A DNA stretch of 64,000 nt. Source: Macrobrachium rosenbergii (taxonomy: Eukaryota; Arthropoda; Malacostraca; Decapoda; Palaemonidae). The notes under the pieces are model-generated. The model saw only the letters and a program-made list of their open reading frames with translations, was not told where the DNA came from and ran no database searches. Position 1 is the stretch's first letter. Each line of letters opens with the position of its first letter. The translations under genes and the position numbers were made by a program. Below are positions 22,690 through 32,901 of the stretch, piece by piece. The DNA lies in NCBI RefSeq assembly GCF_040412425.1, contig NC_089763.1, forward strand, positions 52,006,587 to 52,070,586. The letters are read 5' to 3'.

Positions 22690-23900
22690 TACAAAGGCAC
22701 CAGAAGTAACCAATCATTCTAGGTAATGCAGCAAGCATATAACCCTGTGAATGGGCTCAAGCTGAAACCAAGATGAAAAATCCAGTGAACACCTGTGGGG
22801 CTGTCACCAGTCCGAAGCAGAAAGCTCTTAACTAGTCAACTGTTCATTGTATATAAAGCAGAAGAAGGTAGTGTGGAAAGCTCTTATGGAATGGCATTTG
22901 TAAGAACAAATCCTTCAGATCTTTTGAAAGCATGAAGTTGTCCCTGATAGAACCCAGTAAAGATTGCACAGTTTCCATCTTGAAACAATTAAGCAACACA
23001 AAACTCATTCAATAGTGGTAAGTTGATGACCTGTCTTCTCCCCTCAAAAGTTGCCTCCTCCACTAAGACAAGTTAACTGTAAAACCCTGGAGACTGGTCC
23101 TCTATGACTTCTAAAGCACCTCCATCACCACCTCCACCAGAGCCAATGACTTTGGAGAATCTGGAGGGTAAAAACAGAAAAATATCAGTGCCTGAGTGAG
23201 GAGAGGGCAGTGGTGGACTGAAATTAGCCAAGGCTCCAGATGAGGAGAGAATCATCATCTTCAGCAACCCTCTCTCCTCTTCTCCTTAATCCCGCCTTTC
23301 CTAGTTGTAACTGGGGGGAGGAGGGCAAAAGGGCTGGGAAGGCTCCTCCTTCTTCTAAGAGTAAAGGCCGAGTTAATAGTTGGGGTTTTGAAAGAGCTGG
23401 CTTTCTCTCAACCCCAGAACCTGAAGGTTTAGCCTTACCCGAAGGTTTAGCTGCAGGTACCCTGGCCTCCACCTCCAAGTTACTCTAGGGAAAAAGTAAT
23501 GGTGAGCCTAAAACACTAAACCATTCCTAAGTGAGAGACTGCTTTCCTGGGACACTTGTCTAGAGAACAGGGACGAAACCATATCCATCCTTCTCAGAAC
23601 TAAGCTAGTCCACAGGTTGGCAATCTGGTATGAAATGAAAGTCCAAGTCAGCACTTTCCCACTTTCAACACCAGTAACCTCCTGAACTTCGCCCTTTCGT
23701 CCTGGGAAGACTTCTGTCACAACAATGTCTAGCAATGTGCTTAAACAAAGATCAAGCAACGAAGCAGCCTGGAGGAAGGCCATGATAACAAATTCATGGA
23801 ACAACATTCTGCAAGATCTGCTGGATGAAAAGGAATTCTCTGACATGCAGATCAGAGTCCACTTGGCTCAAGACACCCAAGGGTAAGCTCAATCAGTGAG
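22690..23900 (-). mobile_element. Decayed DIRS-like element F: gag and 5' half of RT
   Basis: Minus-strand readings are a gag/capsid-like frame at 23846-23508 (LLDLCLSTLLDIV, ISYQIANLWTSLVLRRMD), a charged tail at 23478-23224, and the RT start SPHSGTDIFLFLPSRFSK with ALEVIEDQSPGFYS and KMETVQSLLGSIRDN. These are followed by AFCFGLVTAPQVF and a trace of the catalytic box (NDWLLLVPL) at about 22700. There the element stops at the edge of copy A. Its missing continuation is found at 14.87 kb (element G). Confidence 0.7.
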
Positions 23901-24649
23901 ACCAGGGCCATGCATGGACCCATAGAAGCCTACAGATTATTATGCTGACAATGGAGCATGACAATCTCTTGGAAATATCACTCTAGCTTGGCCTGCTAAG
24001 TTCTGGAATAGAGGGGCTGTCTAGAACCATCAGATTATAAAGACACGAGCTGTTTCCTCTTCCACAAGTGAGGAAGGAACACCTAATGCTCCCTTGCAGT
24101 GGTACAGAACTTTTTACCTATTATCCTGTCTCTAGTCATAATAAACACCTCTGTTACTGACTTAAGCATTTACTGCACCATACTTTTTATTTTAATGTGA
24201 ACTTCCCTGCATAAAAATCAAAAGCTCAACATATGAAAGTGTAGTCTTTATTTGCTGCTGAAAAAGCACTCTATACTTGAACAGTTTTATACGAGAGGGG
24301 AATCAGGGAAATGGTAAGGAATACGCTGCAAAAGAGGTTAAATTTCAGGTGATAAATATTGTGGTTCTCGTACACTATATTAGAAAAAGCAATAAGATTT
24401 AAGAAACATCATCTAAGAATGATCAATCTAAAGTTTTTCCAATTCAGCAGTAGACATTCTTTGCTAGACACCACTAAAAGTAAAGATATGTAAAAATTCC
24501 AAGTGGGGGTTGTCAATATCATTAGATACAGGGGAATTGTAATGAGTTACCTATGCATTTCTGACAGAAATGAATATCAGAATGTCAAATCTAATCAATA
24601 ACTATCAGAAAATCCATATTTTTGCCAATTTTAGAATTAAGGGTATTCC

Positions 24650-24777
24650 AGTATAGAATATATTTATGGTATTCATTACTATTAAGCATAACAGTATAGA
24701 ATATATTTATGGTATTCATTACTATTAAGCATAACAGTATAGAATATATTTATGGTATTCAATACTATTAAGCATAA
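24650..24777. repeat. 43-bp tandem repeat, three units
   Basis: AGTATAGAATATATTTATGG followed by TATTCATTACTATTAAGCATAAC repeats at 24650, 24693 and 24736, nearly identical. The flanks (23.9-24.6 and 24.8-25.4 kb) show no recognisable gene. Confidence 0.9.
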
Positions 24778-25429
24778 GTGTAAAAATGACCACTGCCTAT
24801 TTCAGTCAAATTTAAGATCCTCCTCGTATGTTAAAATCATCAGAAATGTAGTTCTCAAGAAACATATCCATTGCCAAATCTTTTGGAAGAGCTCTTCTAG
24901 TGGTATTCAGTCAAAGCATGTTGGCCCCAGTCTTTTTCATGTCAAAATGTGCTGCCCTCTGTCTTTTACAGATCTATCTTGAGTTACAATCAACCATTCA
25001 GAAGTAGCTTTTCAAAGTCGTCTTTGTAACAACCAATGATTTGATATTTTTTGCATTTTGTAAGGAAGGTGGAGATAGTTTCATAAACATTAGCTTCAAA
25101 GTGCCAACAAAAATGAATGCTAGTTAGAAAACACTGTATCAAGGGGGTGCAGGAATTTTACTTAAAATGTAGCCTAGGATATGTATAAATTAATATGAAT
25201 CTGAAACAGAGCTTTTTTGGTACTTTCTCATAATTTGAACAAAGGGACACCTCAGTAAGACCAAGATTACCAATGTCTTAGGCCTTGAAGTAAAGTTAGG
25301 TTGGGGTAAGCCTGGGGCTGCCAATTCCTTTTGGGGATACATGAATATGGCATATAAGGTATGCAATCAAATATTGTTTAAAATTTAGAGCACCAGATCA
25401 GAATAAGAGGGGGGGGGTAAAGGGGTATT

Positions 25430-25830
25430 ACTTTAAACCATTATTGCATTTTGTACTTGAAACTATCATTTTCCTGTTATGTGTTTTGAACGTTTCTATT
25501 ATTCGTTTCAGTTGCAAATGGGTACTTTTAGAGGTAGTGGACCCCATCCTTATATCTTACAATACTTGGGACTACAGTGGGAAAGCAGGGGGGGGGACAT
25601 AAAGCATGTGAAATAAAAGGACCTTAATCTCGCTGACAGTTCTCGTTCCGATTTGGGAAAGTTAATTTACTTTTCAAACAAATATCATTCACTAGAGTAA
25701 GGACTATTTACCCTAGGTTATGTGAGGTTGTTTAGGTCAACTGCAAATGAGACGAACATCAGAAACGTTCAGAGCAAACATTAAAGCATAGGAAAATAAT
25801 ATTTTCAAGTCCTAAAGGTAATAAAGGTTT
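25430..25830. repeat. Interspersed repeat V, copy 1
   Basis: Ordered blocks shared with 42430-42925: GTTTTGAACGTTTCTATTATTCGTTTCA, a TTTTAGAGG-AGTGGACCCC block, ACTACAGTGGGAAA, GTTCTCGTTCCGAT, TAGGTTATGTGAGGTTG and ATCAGAAACGTTCAGAGCA. The two copies differ by indels of up to about 100 bp. Its class is not identified. Confidence 0.6.
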
Positions 25831-26097
25831 AAAGTACAATTTTACCAATCTGTAACCAACACCCCCCTACAGTACATCAGGGTTGGTCATGGGATCCAAA
25901 GGGTGGCCCAATCACAAGGGTATGATACCTCAAGTTACATTATGTTCGCATATATCCCCGTATTTTAGTTGCTCTCCTTGCTCCCCACCTCCACCAATAA
26001 AGACCCGATTTCTCACTGTGATTATGGTCCCTAGGCATTGTTACAAGGGGTTAATCCGGAAATTTCCAATTGTCAAAAAAAAAAAAAAAAAAAAAAA

Positions 26098-26202
26098 AGT
26101 AAAACTGAAGACTAGCCTACTACCACACCCCTCTGGTTCAGCAACCATCAGTTTATATGCAAGACAGGCACCATGTTTAGTACCCAACTCTTGGGGATGA
26201 AC

Positions 26203-26242
<40 letters not shown>

Positions 26243-26330
26243 ACATAAAAGACAAACATAAGCCAAAGGCAGTAAATATCATGGTCGCCAACTGACAGGA
26301 TCCAGGCCGCAGTACCACAGTCGTCTTCAA
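26098..26330. mobile_element. TIR element IV, copy 1, with expanded poly(A)
   Basis: It starts AGTAAAACTGAAGACTAGCC and has CTACTACCACACCCCTCTGG and GCCAAAGGCAGTAAATATCA, matching 41511-41749. Two long A runs (26077-26098 and 26206-26237) flank and interrupt it. The right inverted end is only weakly preserved (GTCGTCTTCAATCC). Confidence 0.6.
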
Positions 26331-26353
26331 TCCAGCTAAAAATTTTTAAAAAG

Positions 26354-26865
26354 TGGTAATCCTACAGTTTATGGGTCCAAATTCACTACTCCCTTGTGTG
26401 TGTTTGTGGAGTTTTCTTTCCTATTTTCAACTTCTATCGACAGATCCGCAACCAGAAGTATATTTGCAAAGGCCATTATCAATTTATCTGCTTACAGAAG
26501 GAGAGATTGTAAAAAAAAAACAAAAGGGAATAGTGTAGTGTGCCCGCAAATGTGTTTGTGGAGTGAGTGCTTAGGAACCAGGAACCACTTTTTGATAAAT
26601 CTGAAAAATATGAGCAGTTTACCTGCTTACAGAAGCAGAGATTTAAAATTTTCTATGGGTCTGTAGACCTACCCCCTAAGACATGTTTTTGTATATTTAT
26701 GTTCCCTCTTTATTACCTTTGCTTTTTTACAATCTATGTTTCTGTAACCAGATAAACTGCCAACTTTTCATTGCTTTCCAAGATTCAATAATTTGATAAA
26801 TATGTGCGCTGATCTTGACTTTACGTAATTCAGTGAATTTGGACCCTTGAACAGTAGGATTGCCA
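26354..26865. mobile_element. 512-bp TIR element
   Basis: Its ends are TGGTAATCCTACAGTTTATG plus GGTCCAAATTCACT, and at the right AGTGAATTTGGACCC plus TTGAACAGTAGGATTGCCA. The inverted repeat is about 34 bp with few mismatches. AAAAAG flanks it on both sides (26348-26353, 26866-26871) and may be a 6-bp duplication, though it is A-rich. Inside, a ~190-bp segment is present twice as a diverged direct repeat (…TTTGTGGAG, ATCTGCTTACAGAAGGAGAG versus CCTGCTTACAGAAGCAGAG). Confidence 0.75.
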
Positions 26866-27642
26866 AAAAAGCCCTGTCACTGTAGCCTAACCTATCACAA
26901 TAACAGGCCATCCCACCTCATTCTTTTAGAACCCCAGGCTAACAAGAAAACATAGGCTAGCCTAATTAGAAACAGTGAATTACCACCACCTTTATCAGTA
27001 TCATTAAACAAATTTAGACAAGTGATAAACAACGTACCCATGCCAAAGCACGGACCCGGTTCATTAGCCTACATCTGCTTAGCTTAGACCGGAGTAACAA
27101 CCCGGCACGAGTTGCCTTACATACCGAGAATAAAGTCTAAATGGACTAAAGGTCAACAGAATCACGCTGCCATTTGTAAGTCTAATACGAAAGAACTATT
27201 AAACAGAACGACCCCGCATACCTCGAGCATCCTTAGGCCTACGACGATGTGTTCAGTTTGACACGATAAAAAACATGCAGTGTTAGCCTAAACCTGATAG
27301 CTAACGCCAAGATTGACCCTTGGCCTGATAAAATATTACAACACCACAATAAATTCACAGAAGTGAGCTCACCTGTTAACGAAATAAATACGATATCTTA
27401 ATAAATAGGAAAAATTGTGGCACTTTACGAATCACCGGAAAGGACGTGTCTTCCAATGACAAGGTGCCACATACGCTTCGTACACAAACAATCGTTTTCA
27501 CATTTGTATCATCATCATCTCACAATTAAAAATGGCAAATTTCAATAATTGAAGCTCTACGGCTAGTGAGAAATCTACTTCGAAAGAAGATCAACAGTTT
27601 TTCAATCTATTACAGGGCAGGGAAAACATTTACCTCCATTCG

Positions 27643-27650
27643 TGACGTCA
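27643..27650. promoter_or_regulatory. CRE-like palindrome TGACGTCA
   Basis: A perfect TGACGTCA sits in a relatively GC-balanced stretch (26.9-27.75 kb) with several CpGs, unlike the AT-rich surroundings. No gene start was identified beside it, so function is speculative. Otherwise 26.87-28.45 kb shows nothing I can call. Confidence 0.2.
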
Positions 27651-28449
27651 CATCCGACTGTCATAGCAAGTTCTGTTTACATGAAGAAACTTCGTTGGCG
27701 ACGAAGTCGGGTAGTGAGAAGTTTACCAGCCAATAGATGGCGCTAACGTTACTTTCATATGTTGAAGAATCATGAAATTTCTCGAATCAGTCCAGTTATT
27801 GATCTATATAAGGGGTCATTTAAAAATCGTGTAGCACAAAAATAGTATTATGCTACGTTTAATCAATATAATGATTCATTTAAGTAGCATGTAACAAAAA
27901 TTGTATTATGCTTGGTATTGCAGTGTGCTTCGTGAGTGGACGTGTTAATTGTTACGTTAACACATCACACAAAATAATAGATCAGTGAGGAAATTCGTCT
28001 TTTATTCATCTGATGAAAACAAAATATATTAATAATAGATTACTTTCTCAGGAACAGAAGGAACCACTCACTGAAAGTAAAATACTGAACTGAATTAACG
28101 CAAAATATATAAAAGAAATGGGACATAGCGGAGCAATCTACAATAGTTCCTGATTGACAAGTCGGGCTTTAATACGAATTAATATTATGAAACATTTACC
28201 AATAAAATGCGACAATTGAATGACGACATTTGAAACTGAAAAACACTTGATACTTCCAGTGACATTGCTTGACATCATCCTGCCCTAGTGAATTTGCTGT
28301 TCTCAAAAGAGTTCATATTGCAATGAAACACCAATAATATCTATATGCCTATTCATCATGCTACTCATAATATTACAATTCCTCGTCAGTTCCCATTTTA
28401 TTGAATGTACGTCGGAATGCGGAAACAGTTACCAGCCCCAACGTTCATG

Positions 28450-31000
28450 GTTTACTTTTATGTATTAGATCCACATTACAGTATATACACTTTACCAACT
28501 GCAGGATAATTAGCCTTTCTTGGATACGTCTAGCATACGACAGGGGATTTTTCTTGATAATTTCTGATCTTTCTTTTCACGAATCAATGTACTCTGCAAT
28601 AGTTGCGTGACCATCAGTTGTTCCACCTGATCAGAAATCAGCAAGGACTTTCCCTCATAGGCAACAACTCGTTCGTCTTCTTCTAGATTGCTTACTTCTG
28701 TTTCCCCTCTTTGATTTCAAATGACTGCCAAACTGATCTTGGGTCAGCAACTCAGCAGTATCGTGACCCAGATGGACTATTCATCTCTGCTGAATGCATT
28801 CTATCTGGAGTGATCAAAGGGGCCTACCCGACTTTTCGTCATACCCACTATCATCAGTAATGGTCATGATTGACTTGGGCACTTTTAGGCAAACCATCTG
28901 AAGTGTACACGTAATCAAGAAATTTAGCCAAGGCCTGAACTCTCTTCTCTTTCAGGTGAGATATTGCAATGACGGATGTGTAATTAGTACTTCTTACAGC
29001 CACAGAAGTTGGACCAGTATGTCATTCCAGTTATCCAATTTGGTTAGGCTTTATTTAAACAGCAGCTATTAAAGATGGCCCAAGTTTGTTTTTGGTGCAT
29101 CAAACAAAGTCAAGGTCACTGTGTCGGCCTTCACATTCAAAATACGTGAGCATACGGTTTGTTTATTGGCAATGTCAGTAATGTCCACTTGAATTCGGCG
29201 ACGGCGTCGGTGACCCTGGTGGTTGTGACGCCAGACAACCCACAATTAATCTAATCTAATCCACTTGAATTCTTGCTTTGTCATCTTGTGAGTCAAAATT
29301 GACTTCAGCAGACCCCAGAAAAGGTGCCAATTTTTCCAAATATGATGTAGATACCCTTGCGAATAGGGTGTCTGGATAACGAGCCTGTTCGCTGTTTTCA
29401 GATCGCCTGTTGTACAAGGACTCTTTAGTCATACGATCTTTCTTCTTGAGTGATAGAATTCCTCGACAAAAGTTTCAGATGAAATGACCAACGTGACAGC
29501 TGATTTCCTGATTTTGGAGAGCAGTCGGTGTGTCGTGAGATGCCTGAGGGTTGATTGACTTTAAAAAAAAAAAAAAATTCTCTTTATTCTTCATCTAGCT
29601 CCTCGATTTTTTGTTTGGGGCCCTATAATTTTTCTGTCGTTGCTTTGTTTTTCTTCTTTGGTTGGATTTTACCAGCTTAGTAATTATTTTCTTTATTTCT
29701 CAGCTCGCGCTTTTCTTTATCCGTCAACATCCTGCAGCTTTTTTTTTTTAGATACTTGACAGGTTGTTTACCAGATCTTGAAATGTGCACTGATCGTGTC
29801 TTGGAGTGAGGGCTAATTGTTGTCTCTGTCTTATAGGAATACTTTTTTTATAGGATGTATAGGATCCCCTAAAACAAACTCTGTATCTCTGGTAGAGTTA
29901 GATTCACTGCGACTTCTCTCATCTGCTGAATGATCTCTAGGTTCTTTCTACATGCCAGCTGGGAAAGCGTTCCCAAAAGTATGTGCTCTTTTCTTTCAGT
30001 TTACATTTGTTTCAATTGTTGGTAAATAACTGTCACTTTTTTATGATCCTCCATGTGGATGCCTTGTACGAGCAAGTTTCCGATGGCCTTAAAACTCATC
30101 AGAACAAATAAGTAAGTTGTGCTGATTGGGGTTGTACTTCAGCTGACAGCATGCGTAAAAGCGACCGAATGAATCGGTTTTTTAATTGCAAATATATTTT
30201 AGGCTCTTATTAGGTTTTATAGAAACATACGTTTGTAGAAAACATGTATTATGCATTATATCATGAATTTACAGGAATTATTTCGCTTCATAATATGTAT
30301 TTTTTTAAACACACACGATCCTCCCTCCCCACCTCATAATCTTCAGTCACTCTTTGGAACGTAAGGGGATTGAATAAGTTAGATATTTTTGGTATCTTAT
30401 GAGCATTTAGCAGCAGACAATGACAAGCCAAAATGAGTACAACAAGGAGAACGATTCTTAACATGTACCATATCACCTTCAGCTATTTTTAGATCGGATG
30501 TGTTCAGCAAACTTTTCTTCCATAGCAAAGAATTTCCTACGAGATTCCATAAAACTGTGTTTACATTTCGTACCGTCTGATCATACTGCCAGCACAAAAA
30601 TGTTTTTTTTTTTTTTATTTCTTGTATTTTATTCACCAACATCTCAAATTTTACTTTAAATTCTAGCTTAAAATCTGTAGGTGAGCAACTTCTGGTTGCT
30701 CAACTGTAAAACCTCTGCATCACCTTGAAGTTTTGACAGGAATGCCATACTCCTTTGACACCAGAGAACATTTTTTTGCGTAGGATACACGAACTGTTTT
30801 CATCTAGTAATGATTTGAACTGATGAATCTGCAATATCAGAACATTCCAACATTATTCATGAAGAGATGTCTGCGCCAATTTAGAAATGTGACAAAAAGC
30901 CTCTCTTGTCCCGGAAGCCACATTTAAACAAAAGTGACCTTTATGTGCAGGTGGAGTAATGATTAAAATCCACTATAAATCGACATAATGTCTCGCAAAT
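28450..31000 (-). pseudogene. Unidentified decayed coding-like block
   Basis: I do not recognise this. Several minus-strand stretches read like protein in changing frames. The first group runs from about 30.98 to 30.29 kb and ends with a strongly hydrophobic segment of about 20 residues at 30465-30405, followed by a short polar tail, like a C-terminal membrane anchor. The second group, about 29.56-28.46 kb, would span about 350 codons without a membrane segment, and is interrupted by stops and by the 63-bp SINE fragment at 29197. T-rich runs (on the coding strand, 29566-29580) separate the groups. Candidates are a decayed host gene, an envelope-bearing retroelement, or an endogenised negative-strand RNA virus with a glycoprotein-then-nucleoprotein order. 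None is proven. Confidence 0.3.
29197..29259 (+). mobile_element. Short SINE 3' fragment with 13-bp target duplication
   Basis: This 63-bp insert reads GGCGACGGCGTCGGTGACCC, GGTTGTGACGCCAGACAACC and a TAATCTAATCTAA tail. TCCACTTGAATTC flanks it at 29184-29196 and 29260-29272. The GC-rich core and pentanucleotide tail fit a 5'-truncated SINE of a different family from the tRNA-derived SINE above. Confidence 0.75.
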
Positions 31001-31199
31001 ATAACAAGTAAATATCATTTTCATATAATACTGCTGAAATCATTCATTGGCAAATGAAATATGGTGAAAATTAAGAATGATCTCTCGAATGCCAAAGATC
31101 ACAAATTCCTTTGAGAGGTGCCTTACCTCACCGCGGTTTTTTATCACAACCTACCCTAGCTATCATATATATATTTTTTTTTTACAAAATTTGTCAAGA

Positions 31200-31812
31200 C
31201 AGCATCGTTAAGGCAGCGTGTGTCAATCACTTTTGATACCCTACCACTCGGCCCGTTGCTGGGTAGTGCCTATAGGCATTACTAAAGGTTCTTAGCTCTT
31301 CGTTGGGCTAGTCGGTAGAGCTGTGGACTGACACTAGCCAGGCCCGAGTTCGAGTCCCCGGCCGGCTGATGAAAAGTTAGAGGAATTTATTTCTGGTGAT
31401 AGAAATTCATTTCTCACTATAATGTGGTTCGGATTCCACAATAAGCTGTAGGTCCCGTTGCTAAGTAACCAATTGTTTCTTAGCCACGTAAAATAACTCT
31501 AATCCTTCGGGCCAGCCCTAGGAGAACTGTTATTCAGCTAAGTGGTCTGGTAAAACTAAGGTACGTACATTTGCAACGCACCTTCGGCCCCTAACAGCAG
31601 CCCATTTCCTTCCTTTTACTGTACCTCCTTTCATATTCTCTTTCTTCCATCTTGCTTCCACCCTCTCCTAACAATTGATTCACAGAGCATCTGCGAGGTT
31701 TTCCTCCTGTTACACCTTTCAAACCTTTTGCTGTCAATTTCCGTTTCAGCGCTGAATGACCTCATAGGTCCCAGTTCTTGTCCGTTGGTCTAAATTCTAT
31801 AGTCAGTTCAAT
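31200..31812 (+). repeat. Interspersed repeat I, copy 3, split by a SINE
   Basis: Blocks GGCATTACTAAAGGTTCTT (before the SINE), then CACCTTCGGCCCCTAACAGC, CACCCTCTCCTAACAATTGA and GCTGAATGACCTCATAGGTC (after it) match copies 1, 2 and 4. The insertion point is within the AAGGTTCTTTGCA-GC part. Confidence 0.78.
31294..31565 (+). mobile_element. tRNA-derived SINE nested in interspersed repeat I
   Basis: The tRNA-like head (GGGCTAGTCGGTAGAGCTGT with B-box GAGTTCGAGTCCCC) is followed by the same ~170-bp body and TCTGGTAAAACTAAGGTACG end as the copies at 17759 and 44590. Repeat I flanks it on both sides (AAAGGTTCTT before and GCAACGCACCTTCGGCCCC after), so it inserted into repeat I. Confidence 0.88.
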
Positions 31813-32880
31813 CCTACCACTCGGTCTTTATGATAATATTAGAGAAAAAAAATATAAAGGAATGAAATTAATTCTAGGATATATTGGATCTTTTCCCTAC
31901 TAGATATTTCTCGGCAAAATTTTTATTTTTGACAGTAATAAAAACTATCGGTGTTTTCTTATAGCGACATACACCCTCCCCCGGCCTCCCCCACACACAC
32001 ACACAAACACCACTAACAATGCAAGTCGTCAGTTACACGCGTTCCCGTGCACTCACCACGATGGTTAACATAATTCATTCTAGAAAATCTGGCATCAAGA
32101 ATTCCGGGAGGAGGTTGTCAGCCCTGGTATTGCTGCATTTTGATATCTTAATAGGCGTTTGGAAGTGTTATAAAGTGTTGGGGAGTGTGGAAATTCTGAA
32201 GGGAAAACTTGTTGCATAATATCTGATGTGCCCCTTAGGATTTATTTTCTGCGCAATGTAGACAACTACGTAATGTAAATGAATACCTTACATGAGGGGT
32301 CTAACTTGACAATCATCATTGATGAATAAACTTTAATTCAGTCACAATTTCTAATTTCATTTGGGAATGACTGATTTTCCTTGTAAGGAGGCTTAGGCGT
32401 ATCCCATCCCTTTCTATATAGGGGTCGCGAAATGATGAACTAATCTTTAATGTCGGATTTCAGTTGTGGGGCTCTTCTGTCAGCCTAGGGGTAAAGTGGG
32501 CCATTTTTTATGTCAGTGTTTACGGCTGTTTTATAAGAAATACTTCTTTAAGTTTTTGCTAAGGCTTTCCTAAGTTACCGCAGCCTTTTCATTCTTTCCT
32601 TACATCGAGGAATGAGTTTGGTAATGATTAGTGCACTCCATAAATTATTCGTAAATTGTACTATGCATAAATGACGTCGCATAAATATAAGATTTCGTAA
32701 TATTTTAAATCTGATTTCATAGTTATGGTATGACAAAACCAATTGCCATAAAATACAACATGTGTCACACTTATTTATGCTTTGATTTAGATATTTTATC
32801 AAATTCGGGCAGATTCACTAAAAGTCTAATAAATTGATATTACGTATAACTTATTAAGTTTTTTAAAACTGCCTTTTATC

Positions 32881-32901
32881 GTCTCTCTCTCTCTCTCTCT
32901 C
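32881..32901. repeat. Short (CT)n tract in an otherwise featureless region
   Basis: A (TC)10 run. The surrounding 31.81-35.46 kb is AT-rich with only short open frames, and I see no gene or known repeat in it. Confidence 0.7.

Noticed and set aside
28450..29560. Serpin pseudogene
   Set aside because: One segment (about 29430-29275, minus) superficially resembles the serpin 'F...vdF' region. The neighbouring segments do not follow serpin order and no reactive-centre loop or signature was found.
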